Program-made: the position numbers and the translations under genes
Source: Nymphaea colorata
Taxonomy: Eukaryota > Streptophyta > Magnoliopsida > Nymphaeales > Nymphaeaceae
DNA length: 64,000 bases
NCBI RefSeq assembly: GCF_008831285.2
Contig: NC_045147.1
Span: forward strand, 21,592,981 to 21,656,980
Direction: 5' to 3'
Shown: positions 1-12,493 of the stretch, piece by piece
Layout: the number at the start of each line of letters is the position of its first letter
Position numbering within the stretch: the first letter of the stretch is position 1
Notes under the pieces: model-generated
Database searches by the model: none
What the model was told of the DNA's origin: nothing
The model's input: only the letters and a program-made list of their open reading frames with translations

Positions 1-337
1 GTATTCTTTGGGAACCTCAAATTTGAGTTCCATTGGAGGTCAGTTTTCACAACATGGGTGTGGCACACTGCATCTCCAAGATTTTCTATTTTTGAATGCA
101 GTTATGTAGTTACGACACTATCTTATGGTTGGAGTTTACCATTTCAGGACACTGTTTCAACATCATTCATGGGGGGATCTTATTTCCATCTGTGTCTATA
201 AAACCATACGTTTCAAAATATTTTAACCTCACATTTTGACAGCAAATAGGAGTTCGTCTGATTGCAATCCTACAATCAAGGTCCTCGTCTAAAAGTTTTT
301 GTTTGGTTGATTTTTGTTTCTTACTGAATTGGTACTT

Positions 338-1895
338 AGGGATGGGGTGAGTGAGTCACAATTTAGTCAGGTTCTGAACATTGAGTTGGAATAGATAATT
401 CAGGTAATTTTTTATGTTTCTTATATTTACAATTTGTACTGTCACAAGTGTGTGAGATATACTGTAATTTGCTAATGAAATGTTCTTCACAGGCATGTGA
501 TTTCCTTGAACAAGGCTATAGGCCCAAGATTACCGTTATCATCGCTCAGAAGAACCATAACACAAGGCTTTTTCAGAATTCACATGACAATGTTCTTCCT
601 GGTAGGTGTCTTGAACAATCGTGGTTCAATTTTTATTTTATCCTACCAGAGGTTGATTTCAGTTTAAACTAGTAGAAGTGCTTGGACACTGGTCTACCTC
701 TCTCTCTCTTTTAATATATACAATTAAGTAGTTTGGATTACCTTCGAGCTAAAAAGTACCCAAGTGTGTCCAAGTACCTACTTCAGGTATGGGTATGGCA
801 ACATTGGTACGTGGATCCTACTCAAATACTCTTGGGACTTAGATTTATATGTATTTGTAGATAATTTATATCTATGCATTTGTTTGGTTTTAAAGCTTGG
901 TTATTTATTTATTTTATTTGATGTTGCTTTCTCGATTTTACTAGCTTAATTGAGTCCTATGGATGGTCTGTCATCTTGGCCTAATATTTCTTTCATTCCA
1001 TGGCTATAGGGACGGTTATTGATACCAGAATTTGCCATCCCAGATACTTTGATTTCTATATGTGTGCACATGCAGGGATTATAGTAAGTCTGCATCTCAT
1101 GGTTTCTTTAATTCACACGGTAACGGGTTTTAACTTTTTTTTCCGTCTTAAATGTGTTGTGTTTTGTTAAGGGCACAAGTAGGCCAACCCATTATCATGT
1201 ATTGATGGATGAGATTGGTCACTTTCGTACGTGTAAGAGTTCGTCCAACCATATCAAGAGGTGAAAATTTTAATGCCTATGTGATACTAAACTAAAATTG
1301 GACACCTAAGGAGTACAACTTCCATATCTATAGGTAAAAAGCCATGGTTCCATCTGAAGCCAGAGAAACCGTAACTGTAGTTTTTAAATATTTTCTTGTG
1401 ACCTTTTAGCCAAAGAGCCCGAGATATAGCAACTTATATTTTCTTGGTTGGTTTTTGTGCACTTGCCCGACAAAATTCTTTTATCCTAGTTTTCTTTTTG
1501 TGTCCTTGTTCTTGATTAGTTTTCTTCACTACTTTGACCAAGAAAAATAAGAGTTGCCTTTTTTTTTGCTTTTTTTCCCTTCTCCATTTTCCAACCAGGG
1601 TTTTTGTTGTGAAATCTTAGTGTTTTAGATTATTCACCATTAACAAGGTGAACTGATTAATCTAGAAACGAATACAGTCATTAATATGATTGCATTTGTT
1701 GATTTGCAGCGGCTCCAATCCGATATGCCCACCTTGCAGCTGAGCACGTCTCACTTCCTAAAGAGTGACGGGGACTCACCAGGCACGCCGAGCGGTAAAT
1801 CGAGTGATGCCGATGTAACTGTTCCTTGTAGCATTTCCATTCCGCAGATGCCCTTACTGCATGAAGATGTCAGCAGCTCTATGTTCTTCTGCTGA
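338..1895 (+). pseudogene. AGO4: AGO4-clade Argonaute, 3' relic (pseudogene)
   Basis: Five recognisable exons encode parts of the PIWI domain of an AGO4/AGO6-clade Argonaute, the family that binds 24-nt siRNAs in RNA-directed DNA methylation. About 338-413 reads DGVSESQFSQVLNIELE; 493-601 contains PKITVIIAQKNHNTRLFQ; 1010-1083 contains [18 protein letters not shown]; 1172-1226 contains GTSRPTHYHVLMDEIG; the exon from 1710 contains APIRYAHLAAE and, in another frame, the clade-typical end PQMPLLHEDVSSSMFFC. Splice sites and phases still fit. Three lesions argue against function: an in-frame TAG replaces the expected Gln codon after NIELE (near 401); the exon that should encode the LQELVHSLSYVYQRSTT-type segment is absent between 1226 and 1710; and the last exon shifts frame between HLAAEH and the SMFFC tail. 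Upstream exons, if any, lie outside the window. Family assignment is strong; AGO4 versus AGO6 or AGO16 is not resolved. Confidence 0.85.
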
Positions 1896-1914
1896 TATAT
1901 CGATCAATGTCCAC

Positions 1915-2345
1915 GGAACTGCAGCAGTTTTGGTCCGAGGATGAACATCATCTATGCAACGAAGACCCTACCCAAAAGAAAAAATTACATTAGGCCGCTC
2001 AACCAATGAGCGATTCACATATCGACGCGAGAACTGCGGGAGTTTGGTCTGAGGATGAACATTCTGCGACGGAGACACTACTCAAAAGGAAAGATTACGT
2101 AAAGCTGCTCAAATAACGAGCAATTTTGGCGCGAGAACTGCAGGAGTTTTGGTTTGAGGATGTACAGTTTTTAATTGAGACACTATCCAAAAGAAAGAAT
2201 GACAGAAAGCCGCTCGACTAATGAGCGATTCACGTGAGCACTGCTGGAGTTTTGGTCAGAAGATGAACATTTTTGCAGTGGAAAAACAATTCAAAAGAAA
2301 AAATCAAAGAAAAAGCGGCTCAATTGATGAGCGAATCACATATCG
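1915..2345. repeat. degenerate tandem array, about 100-115 bp unit, 4 copies
   Basis: Four diverged units follow the Argonaute relic directly. Each runs: aactgc-ggagttttggt, a gaggatgaacat block, an a/c-aaaagaaa block, then cgctcaa-aatgagcgattcacat. Units start near 1919, 2033, 2141 and 2242. No open frame is kept across them. The small palindrome around ctc-n-gag in each unit could fold. I do not recognise the family. Confidence 0.8.
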
Positions 2346-4845
2346 GCGGCCAACTTTTAGACGTCCGTCAATGGCCACTCAACTGTTGGTGCTAATTTTT
2401 AACGGGGCCGCCGCCTCTGTAAACGAGTTCTTAAAAATGTGCGGAAAAGTATGTCAATGCCCCTTCGCATTTAATTTTAAAAGACTGAAAAAGAAAGAAT
2501 GCTGTTGCCCACATTTGCGGGATGAACATCGAGTGGTAGAACCTCGCGTGCTGGAAGAACAGCTTCGAAGGGCTGCTTCACCCCTCAATGTTTGTCTTCC
2601 TGTGGTGGAATAAAAGCGGCAAGGGGTCGACCGACAGTGAAAAAGATGAAAGAAGGTTATCTGTTTGACGATTGAAGTTGTTAAGTTATTGGCTTCTTCA
2701 TGCCAGCTCAGGGCAAACGGCCGCCGCGTTTCAAGTTTGAAAGAGTAAGATTGGTTATTAGCTAATTCCACCGGCAACTTCCCTCAGCAGACACCGTCTT
2801 CGTTGCCAATCCTTCTCTCTCTCTCTCTCTCTCTTGCAGCAATGTCTGCCGTTGGTGTTTATGAGATTGCCAGATTGATCTGGCAGATACATTGGGGAAG
2901 TTGTCTAAGGGGGGTTCTTTTCCCATACGCCCAGAGCCGACCGGCTTTGGTAGAGGTGAAGCCGGAGAAAGTGCATCCCGGGAAAGTGTGATGGTGTAGG
3001 AGGCTTCGACGGTGAAATTCCTGGCAGCCAACGAGCGAGTTCACCTCTAAGAAGCGGGGCGAGGTTCTGACATGTGAAGGTTCCGTAGAGGAGACGCATG
3101 CAGGTGGACAAGGACTTCATTGTCTTCTGGACGGAGAGGATCTCACCATAATCCAAGTTGATCGCCCTCCGACGAGTGGGGGCAGCCCTTTTTTTTGTTT
3201 TTTTTTTAATGTTTAATTTTTTAATAAGTGTTGCTAGTCTGAAGAGGGCTGCACATCGGGCCTACACCAATTATAATAATTTTTTAAATATAATATAATT
3301 TATAAATATAATTAATTAAATATATTAAAGATAAGTTATTGAACGGACCTGAATCAGTGTAATTTAGGAGAATATCAGGTATAATAATTAATAAGTGTTT
3401 AGCTTGATTCTATTTTGGTGCATTATAAACGGTGGCAGTATGACATTTTAGAGGATAAATGGTGGAGATAGAAAAGCCTGCTGATGAACAAAATTCGGCT
3501 ATAACTTAAAGTGAACGATAGCAGAACTGGCAGTAGAAACAAACCATCTCAACATCTTAGGGACGAATGGTTGCAGGATCTGGGTCAACAAATCCTTTTT
3601 TGCTCTCATCACAATCAGATTTGATACACTAAAAATTGAGGGATCCAGACAAATTTGTATATATATATATAAAACTACCAAACTTTCATATAACAATGCT
3701 TTGATGAAAATATCATATAGCAATACTTTGTTTTGATGAAAATATCATATGGCGATAATTATACTTTGATGAAAACATTGAAGCCGTTGATTAAAAGAAA
3801 ATGTGAAATTGAGTTGCAAATATGGGTTTCCTTCTCTAATTCTATGGTCTCTCTCTCTCTTTTAAGGATATTTCACTCTTTAAAGAAACAACTTTAATTT
3901 AATCACCATCCTGAACTGAACTTCTTAGAATCGACGGCCTATAAATGATTTTTGAGAGTTTGGCAGCTACTTGTTTCAATTTTAGAAACGGTTGCATCGG
4001 CTATGAGATTTTTAAGTTAGTATGTGATTTTTTTTTTTCCAAAATTTAAAAAACGAGGCATGAACTGAACTGATAGGACCTCGTTGCCGATGCGCTATCT
4101 CTACCCAAGATCATGCTCAGCAAGGCAAATCGACTTCAACTTTCTGATCTGCCGCGACTTTTCTTTCTATCGCAAGAACAGAGGAGGCAGATGTTCCTTC
4201 GGCCGATTTAGGAGAATAAGAAAAGAGTATTGAGGACGGGAGGAGGATTGACGCCGTCGGATCAAAGAAAGACACCAGCCGTCGCTGGTCAATGGTGAGA
4301 AGAAATCAATCCGGCCGCTGCTGGGAAGACGAGTAGACTTGGTTAGAGGAAGATGGGATGAGAGAGAAAGTGACGCTCAAAGTGAAAATCAATTCATTCT
4401 TCATTCAAGCGTAATCCAAAAAGCCTTAATTTCAAAGCTTATATACATGAGAAGCGTCTCAGTTCACTTAGCTCCTAACCCGAAACAGTACAAAGAACTT
4501 AAAATAAAACGATTCTAACACGTCTCAAACCGAGACAGTACAAAAGAGTAACTCTCTACGAATTCAAACCCTGTCTCACCTTTTTCGACCTTAGCTGCTC
4601 AAACTCACTCTTATGCACTTACCCCTCTGGCCTCCACAGAATTTTTGGAAAAAGTGGGAAGGGTTTGTTTCAAAATAAGAGGATGCCAGACATGGCTCAT
4701 GGGCATGGGCATGGGCATTTATGGAATATAATGATTTTCTCCCTCAACAAATGGAAGGGGAGGTTACGAGGCGGGAGCCGCCACCATCCCAGCAAGAAAA
4801 CCTACTCTCTTTTCTGAGGAGGAGAAAGGAGAGTGGGCGAGAAAG
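2346..4845. other. intergenic, no gene recognised
   Basis: Short overlapping frames on both strands at 2221-3156 resemble no family I know and show no convincing splice structure. There is a CT microsatellite at about 2814-2834 and AT-rich DNA at 3270-3330. The last 100 bases before the synthetase start are GC-richer and A/G-rich, consistent with a 5' UTR. Confidence 0.5.
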
Positions 4846-7800
4846 ATGGCGGGGGATGAGCCGCCGACCCAAGAGGTGGCCGAGATGAGCGTATCCGAAG
4901 GTGTCTCCGCGGCATCAACGGGATCTGGCGAGGTCGTCCAGTGGTCTCGCTACTCTCGCCGAGTTCTGATCACCACAATCGTTAATCGGCCGGACGGAGG
5001 GCTCGGCCTCGTCGGGCAGAAGATCTCCGTCGGCGGGTGGGTGAAGACCGGGAGAGAGCAGGGGAAGGGCACCTTCGCCTTCCTTGAACTCAACGACGGG
5101 TCCTGCCCAGCAAATCTTCAGGTATCGTTTAACCTCCTCTCTTTCATCCCCAGGGTTTAGGGTTTTAGGCTTTGGGGAAAATTTAGTCTTGGGATTTCTT
5201 CTCCTTGTTAAGGCTTTTTTCATAGTATTCATATATCAATTCGTGGGCACTCTTTTGTTTATTTAGACCCTCTGGTTTATGAATCTGTCAATTCCTGGTG
5301 TCCTTTGGTTTATTTAAATCTTGTGGTGTATTCTATCTATGTTCGTTTCCTACCTTTAGCTTTGTCTTCGTGGTCAAATTTGGATATAATTGGTTGCATA
5401 TTTGCGATTATTCTCGGTGAATAAGAAGCTTGAAAGAATTGGGCCGCGGTAATGCGTGCTACATGACAAGAGAACACATATATGTCAATTCATGGTGTGA
5501 TTTGCTTATTTATCCCTCATGCTTCAAATATGTGGTGCTGTCATATTTGCGATTGTTCTTGGAGAATGAGAATGCCAGAAACTTACATGATATGGCTAAA
5601 CTTGTTCGGATATTTTTCATAGAGTTTCTAAACGATATTGTTCTTGTTGAGATGGCTAATCTTGTTCAGATATTTTTCTTGAAGTTTCTAAACGGTAAAT
5701 TATTCACGAGTAACTTATTTGCATTTATATAAGATTTCTTGGTTTCAGATCTTTTTCTTGGTCTTGGAATTTTAGGTTAATGTTGATTTTCTGTGTTGGC
5801 GCATTTGCACTTCATTTTAAAGTTTTTATGTTTGATTTTCTGTAGGTGCCGTTTTTGCAGAATGGGACTTCGAGCTTCCTTTTAATTCTTTTGAAGTTTA
5901 TGTTGATTTTCTGTGTTGGCATATTCGCACTTCATGTTAAAGTTTTTATATTTGATTTTTTGTTGATGCGGTTTTGCAGATTGAGATTTTTGAGCTACAC
6001 ATCATTTAATTCTTTTGTATAGCTTCGGTTTTTTCGTGTGGTCAATCTGGGTTCTGCACAATTAATAAGTTTATTGCATAATCAATAGTTGAATGATCCG
6101 GCGTCATTTTTTGTGGGTTTGAATCATGGCAGCTGCTTCAAGTACGCTTTCAACATTTAGCTATCATATTCAAGATGCTAATTCCTTTGGTTTAAGGCGC
6201 TTGGGAACATCAACGTAGCTTTATAATTTGTTTATTTGTTTCATTGTCACAAATATCATTTAAGGGCCTTAACGACTAAATTGTTTTTTCAGGCATAATA
6301 CGTCCAAATTTTTTTTTCTCAGGAAAATCTTGGCAATTTTTTAAAAAACTTTGGAAAGAAGTCCTAAAAGTAAAATGAGAAAATTCAAAATGCAGCAATA
6401 AAAAATACAAAAAATGCTTTGCTTTATTTTTTTTGGAGTTTTTTTTAAATTCAATATGACACCTTTTTTAAAAGACAAGTTTTGTTGCAGTTTTCTCGGC
6501 TGGCCTATTTTTGATGTATAAAACGGGTCTTTTCTAAAAACACATTTTCTGTGGCAATGTTCTGTTCATTTTTGTGACAATGTTTTGTTCATTTCTGTGA
6601 CAATGTTTTGTTCATCATGCATAGATGTAATCAATAGTCATTTTCCCTTTTTGGTGCTTGAAGAGATTTGGGAACAGATTCTCATTTATTCCAAATTAGT
6701 TGAAATCTTTTGTGGAAACTTTGTCTTTAGGTGTTGGTGGATGCTTCCGTTGCGTCACTGGGGCAGCTTGTACCAACAGGGACGTGTGTGCTGGTCGAAG
6801 GAGAGCTCAAAAAGGCACCTGATGGGACAAAGCAGACAGTGGAGCTTAAAGTGGAGAAAGTGTTGGAAGTTGGAACTGTAGATCCTGCCAAATACCCGAT
6901 ACCTAAGACCAAGCTCACGTTGGAGTTCCTCAGGGACCATGTGCATCTCCGACCTAGGACCAACACAGTATGTTTCTTTTTCTTGCTTCATGATAATTTG
7001 CGTTGCATTCTCTTCATTTAAGTGGATTTTTTAACAAAAACAAGCCCAAGTTTTGTTGATATAATAAGAATATTCTTAAATTTGGATTTCTTTCATTTAA
7101 CTGCCTGGTTCCTGTGTAACCTATGACTTAAATGAAAGAACTCAAAGCTTAAATGGTTTTTCACATTAAAATGTGAGCATATTTTCATAAGATTTTCAAT
7201 TTAAGTTGCCTCTTTTCCAATTTTCACGTTGTCTATTGATATTCTGCAAACTAGTGCCATACACTTTCATGTTTAAAGTTCATCATTGTATTTTAGAATC
7301 TTTTAAACAGCCCTGCTACATATCTAGTATCATATGACAAAGTCATGATGTGTCCTATTTTCCCTTTGTGTTGGAAAGCTATACCGTGTTATGTTTAGCA
7401 TGTATTATTTATATTACTGGGATGCCTTTGATTGTCTATTTGGATCGGCTTGCTTGCACCTGCCTATGTCCTCATGTTACCTTGCTACTGTAGTTTGGAC
7501 ATTTGGTTTTTCTATGGTTATGTACCTGATCTTATAATCGTTCTGTTTGTGTACATGTTAAAATCATTTGCACTTTTTTGCAGAATGGTTCTAGCACTGA
7601 GTGCTGATTCTGGTATTTGATTGCAGATTTCTGCTATTGCTCGTATACGGAATGCACTTGCTTATGCGACTCATACCTTCTTCCAGAAGAATGGGTTTCT
7701 TTATGTGCATACACCTATTATTACAACTAGTGATTGTGAAGGTGCTGGTGAAATGTTTCAAGTCACTACTATCTTTTCCGAGGCAGAAAAGATAGAGAGG

Positions 7801-10109
7801 GAGTTGAAGCAGAACCCCCCACCTTCAGAGGAAGATATTGAAGCTGCTAAGCTTCTCATTAAAGAGAAGGGTGAGAAGGTTGCCCATCTGAAAGCAATGA
7901 AGTCTTCAAAAGAGGAAATTGCCTCTGGTGTAGCTGAACTTACAAAGGCCAAAGAAAACCTAGCCAAATTGGAAGAGAGAGCTAAGCTCAAGGCTGGTAT
8001 ACCTCAAAAGGATGGAAAGGTTGACTATTCATATGATTTCTTTGCCCGTCAAGCATTTTTGACTGTATCTGGTCAGCTTCAAGTGGAGACTTTTGCTTGT
8101 GCCGTTAGTAGTGTTTATACATTTGGTCCAACTTTTCGAGCTGAGCACTCTCACACATCAAGGCATCTGGCAGAGTTTTGGATGGTGGAGCCTGAGATTG
8201 CTTTTGCAGATTTGGAGGTACAATACCCAATCTATTTAAATTTAAAATGAGATTTTCTATATTATTCATCTACACCTCGCTTGTTTTTCACCACCGTTTC
8301 AGTTAAATGCTTCATGCCTTCACCTGTCGTCCAGGCACCTCTATATTCCTTCGTTTAACATTGTGACAGCTTGTTGGTTCCAAATATTTGCACCTTAAAG
8401 ACAACATGATTGTACAGCGGCGACTGTTTCTTCTTTGCCATCCAACTGCCAGATTATTTCTAGTGCACCTCCAGAAACTATCCTGCTTTTAGATAATGGT
8501 TGCTGTGTATATCCAGTGGTCTGTTCAGTGCTTCTTTGTCTGATATCTACACCTTTTGGGCTTTTTTACAGGATGATATGAACTGTGCAGAGGACTATGT
8601 GCAATTTTTATGCCAGTGGCTACTTGATAACTGTCTTGATGATATGCAATTCATGGTGAAGAATTATGATAAGGGTGCAATAGACCGTTTAAAGTTGGTG
8701 GCATCCACCCCATTTGAGAGAGTTTCTTATACTGAAGCTATAGAACTTTTGAAGAATGTCACAGAAAAGAAGTTTGAAAACAAGGTGGAATGGGGCGTTG
8801 ATTTGGCCTCTGAGCATGAGAGGTACATTTGATTTCTTCAGTTAGTCTTCTTTTGACATCTGTTTCTTGAATGCATCTAAACCATAGACCCAGGTATAAT
8901 ACAGCAAACTTAAAAAATGAAAAAAATATGGTAAAATTTAAAAAAATAAAAAATAGAAATGAGGGAAAAATAAAACAAGTGAGAAACTAATAATACAAAT
9001 ATAAAAAAATAAGTGGATTTGCAACAAATAAAAATTAGAAAATGAAAACAAACACTTTGGCATTAAAAAAAAAGTGAAGAAATGAATAAAATGAAAAAAA
9101 ATAAAAATGCTTTTTTTAGTGTTTTTTTCGTTTTGGTGTTTAAAAAAATGATTTTTTTTTTAAAAGTTTTAAACGACTAATTTATTTATGGCATTAAGTC
9201 TTCGCTTGATTATTGTAGGTACCTCACGGAAGTGATCTTCAAGAAGCCTGTTATTGTCTACAACTATCCAAAAACAATCAAAGCATTCTATATGAGACTC
9301 AACGATGATTCAAAAACTGTCGCTGCCATGGACGTACTTGTACCTAAGGTATGTTGTTTATATCTTTTTTATAAATGTATCATTTTCTGGCGCTGTTTCA
9401 ATTACAAAGAAGACAGTTGAATTTCCAAGAAAACAATGCAACTAGATCCATGCTGCCGGAGGAATTTCCGCCTGAAGATTTTCATGTTTCCTATGTTAGG
9501 TTGGTGAACTGATAGGTGGCAGCCAAAGGGAAGAGAGACTTGATGTCATTGAGCGAAGGTATATTTTGTTGTTTAGGTTTGCGGATATAGTTGTGTGGTT
9601 CTTTATTGCTGCAACTTTTATTGGCATGTATGCTCAAGTCATTTCATTATCACTTTTGCGTACCAGCTTTAACAACCATAAAAGTAAATAGCTTGTAGGA
9701 GCGCTCTTTTCCTGTGTGATGGCCATCCACTAATTCTTGGCTGCTTGTATTTTATGTGAAGGCATGCCCAAATTTATCTTATCTGTCGTTTTTGATCATT
9801 TTGTTTAACAAAGACTAGTGGTTCTGTCTTTCACTATTCGTGTATCTATATATTTGTCTCTGGCGTCGAACCTGATTAGCTTTCTACTGTTGTAAATGTA
9901 CTAAACTACAAATAATTTTTTTCAGAATAAGGGAGATGGATTTACCTGTGGAACCTTATGAGTGGTATCTCGACCTGCGTCGCTATGGAACGGTAAAACA
10001 CTGTGGGTTTGGCCTGGGTTTCGAGCGCATGATTCTCTTTGCAACTGGTATTGACAACATTAGAGATGTGATTCCATTCCCAAGGTACCCTGGACGAGCA
10101 GACCTCTGA
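4846..10109 (+). CDS. SYNC1: asparaginyl-tRNA synthetase, cytosolic
   Basis: Class II aminoacyl-tRNA synthetase that charges tRNA-Asn in the cytosol. Seven exons: 4846-5121, 6731-6967, 7627-8217, 8572-8822, 9219-9348, 9500-9558, 9926-10109, all GT-AG and joining in frame to 575 residues, normal for the plant enzyme. The N-terminal OB-fold anticodon-binding part includes [20 protein letters not shown]. Exon 3 holds the class II core start ([15 protein letters not shown]), a Lys/Glu-rich helical insertion typical of plant AsnRS, and motif 2 ([21 protein letters not shown] without its final E here counted). The last exon has motif 3 (GFGLGFERM) and the conserved end [12 protein letters not shown]. 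The start is the first ATG before the conserved OB-fold; no transit peptide precedes it, which favours the cytosolic form. Intron 1 (1.6 kb) holds two tandem repeats and a MITE-like insertion; intron 4 holds a related AT-rich repeat. No lesion seen. Confidence 0.97.
5592..5705. repeat. 60-bp imperfect direct repeat in AsnRS intron 1
   Basis: The word atggctaa-cttgttc-gatat begins at 5592 and again at 5652, each followed by tttctaaacg. The period is 60 bp with a few mismatches. Confidence 0.75.
5781..6010. repeat. 120-bp imperfect direct repeat in AsnRS intron 1
   Basis: tgttgattttctgtgttggc starts at 5781 and again at 5901. The homology runs through a tttttgcag motif in each unit, so each copy carries a potential splice acceptor inside the intron. 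Confidence 0.8.
6246..6555. mobile_element. MITE-like insertion, GTCACAAA termini (AsnRS intron 1)
   Basis: The left end reads gtcacaaatatcatttaa and the right end, reverse-complemented, reads gccacagaaaatgtg, giving imperfect terminal inverted repeats around an AT-rich body of about 310 bp with no coding capacity. Body words such as ttttttcaggcataatac and the flanking ttaacgactaaatt recur in the better-preserved copy at 57363-57666. The target duplication is not clear. Family by TIR type is uncertain; a Mutator-like origin is one possibility. Confidence 0.45.
6550..6617. repeat. 23-bp tandem repeat, 3 copies
   Basis: Three units of the form tgtgacaatgttttgttcatt begin near 6550, 6573 and 6596. 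They overlap and extend the right terminus of the adjacent MITE-like element, so the array probably arose by reiteration of that terminus. Confidence 0.75.
8890..9185. mobile_element. AT-rich dispersed repeat in AsnRS intron 4 (MITE-like relic)
   Basis: Shares extended similarity with the element at 57363-57666: both have caggtataata near the left end, gtgagaaactaata-cacaaa in the middle, and ttttaaa-g-ctga-ttatt near the right end. Its GTCACAAA termini are not visible here, so it looks like an end-worn copy. Boundaries are approximate. Confidence 0.5.
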
Positions 10110-11657
10110 GACCAGATGTTCTACATTATTTCCCCACAGTTGGATTATGTTTAGATTATTTTTGTTTGTTGTTTCATGGTCAATTTTGCTAACTCAATTG
10201 GATACAATCCATAATTATTGTATGTCAATAGCTAATTGCGTGGTATGAAATTATTTTTTGTTTATTCCTCAGCCTTCAATTGCTATTATATATAAGTGTA
10301 TTTCTTTTAGAGGGCCATACACATCTGAGTGCTGTGCTCGACATCTGTAGTTTGCCCCTAGGACGTGAATCGTTTTCTCACTGGTTTTGATGGTGTACGG
10401 GCTCAACATGGCTTACTTGTTTAATCATGGTTATTATGAAATAAAATCACGGATTTTGAGTAGCGTAGCTGGTCAGGCTGTTTGGCGGATACATTACTAG
10501 CACATGTCAGTTAGATTCTCTGAGGTGTTAGTCTCTTGAACTGCAAATGAAGGTAAGTGTGATGCTCTAATTGACCGGTGTCCTGTAGGTCCGCTTAGGT
10601 TTTGAAGCAGGTTCTTGGACCAAGGAAGGGGGAGTGTGCCATACTAGTTGACTAGTGTATTGTCGGTCCACTTAGGTCTCTGAGCAGCTCTGGACTGCAA
10701 GCAAGGAGACAAGTGCTTTGTCCTTGTTAACTTTTTCTAAAATAAGAAAATACTCCATAGCTCTTTTTCGAATCCTACCCATTGATGACCACATTGTTAC
10801 ATATATCTCAAAAAGTATTAGGCTGCGATGGTTCTTCTTACGGCGATCCGTGTTTTGAACCTTTGGCTGCTTCTGCCTGCGTCTGCAACTGCGTCTGCTG
10901 TTGGTGGGAGAGGGGCGGGTATAGGTCGACAGGAACCACGTTCGATTCTTTCTGAGTTTGGCCCTGTCTGGGCTGCCTAGCTCTTGCCGAGTCTAAAGCC
11001 AATCCCACTTCTCGTCAGTTCAGACTTAGCCTGATTGCTAATCAAGCCCGCACTGCCTGACTTGATTCGGACACCCCTTTTGTTTCTTGCCTGAGCTTCG
11101 CCTGGACCTGACACCCAAATTTTTCTGCCATCTCAATTCTCATTTCCAGCCCTAACTGGTTTTGCAATTACCGGGAGTCGTATCCAGATGCGATCACATG
11201 AACAAGGAAATGGGCTTGACCAAGGTTCAATTTGGACCTTCAGGATCAGGCATTATATCTAGTTTAATGTCCAGATAAGATTGTTTAATGCATGATATTT
11301 TTGGACAAGGGAGGGTAGTATGCGAATCCATGGTCTCACATGTAAGGGTGCAAAGATCTGGTCCTAATGTGTAAAACTCAACCTCCTCCTCTCACTGTTT
11401 TGTATCTTATTTCAAGAATCCTTGCCTCCACATCGAGATATCGAAAACAGACCCTATACTTTAAGGGGGGGGGGGAAAGGTTGTAAAGGATTGGGTGGAG
11501 ACTTCAGTCTTTTGTCGAACGGTAGAAAACCCCGCCCACCCGAAAGAAAAAGAGGAGGTAGTTCGGTACATTCCAGTAGCAAAGATACATATAGGAAGGT
11601 GCGGGTAGTTACCCACATCAGCTCCAAATTTTCATTTCTTCTCATATAGCTGTCTTG

Positions 11658-11693
<36 letters not shown>

Positions 11694-12448
11694 CCGGGGG
11701 TTGGTGCAACTGTTACGGCAGGTAGGTGGCCAATTCCTATTTCAAATGTTTAGGGTATCAACTTTGTAGGAGGTTACTAACACTAGAGGTCACTAACACA
11801 TAAATTGAAACAGGGTTAGTGTATCTTAGGCGATGAAGAGCTATGATACATATTTTCTTTTTAAAATAGCAGCTGTTAACTTAAAATTTCAGGCTCTGCC
11901 ATTAATGTAGTCGGCTCGAGCAGTGAGTAGGTCTCCTCTGAGGTCTGCAAATCTGACACCTCTCAGAGCCTCTGGTTTCCCTCACCGTGGAAAAATGAAG
12001 AGTGGGGAGGTTGGTGGTCGAATGCAGCATTCATATGGACGAGGATGGAGGAAGGACACATGAAGCTACAGCTTGTTCCATACCTTTAATGGGATTTGTC
12101 TTCTTTTCTGTAAATAAATTCTTCGAATAATAAAACGAGCAGTCCAATGTGCTTGCTACCTAAGAACCAGGTAAGAGGTTTCGATTAAAATCGGCAAATT
12201 TCTGTTCTCTCGGTACAATGGGTTTTGGGTTTTAACGATCATTTTGTTGTTGGCTTGAATCGGTCGCAAAACAATTGAAGGTCAAATTTAAACCATTTTA
12301 AATATAATTTAAACTTTTTTCATTTTAATGTTTAAAGTTACACTGTTCAAACATTTTGCATAGAAATTTTAAATACAATCTTAAGTTTTTTCAGTTCAAG
12401 TATTTTTATATATACTATTTTTCTTAAAAAATGATTTTTCCAATATTT

Positions 12449-12493
12449 TTGGCTGATTCACAACCAAGTCATCCGGTTTGGTGAATCAGCCAA
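12449..12493. repeat. 13-bp perfect inverted repeat (hairpin)
   Basis: ttggctgattcac at 12449-12461 and its exact reverse complement gtgaatcagccaa at 12481-12493 flank a 19-nt spacer that itself has short complementary ends (aacc and ggtt type). No following T run or open frame suggests a function. Confidence 0.8.

Noticed and set aside
2221-3156. Several overlapping 60-130 codon frames on both strands
   Set aside because: They run across the tandem array and a CT microsatellite; translations show no domain and no conserved pattern.
4340-4640. Possible old solo LTR fragment on the minus strand (tatataagc followed by gaatgaagaatgaatt)
   Set aside because: The TATA-like box and leader resemble plant Ty1/copia LTRs, but no matching ends, target duplication or internal region were seen. 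It may equally be ordinary promoter-side DNA of the AsnRS gene.
11465-11474. G run as a quadruplex signal
   Set aside because: A single homopolymer run without the spaced G tracts needed for a typical quadruplex; could be a sequencing artefact.
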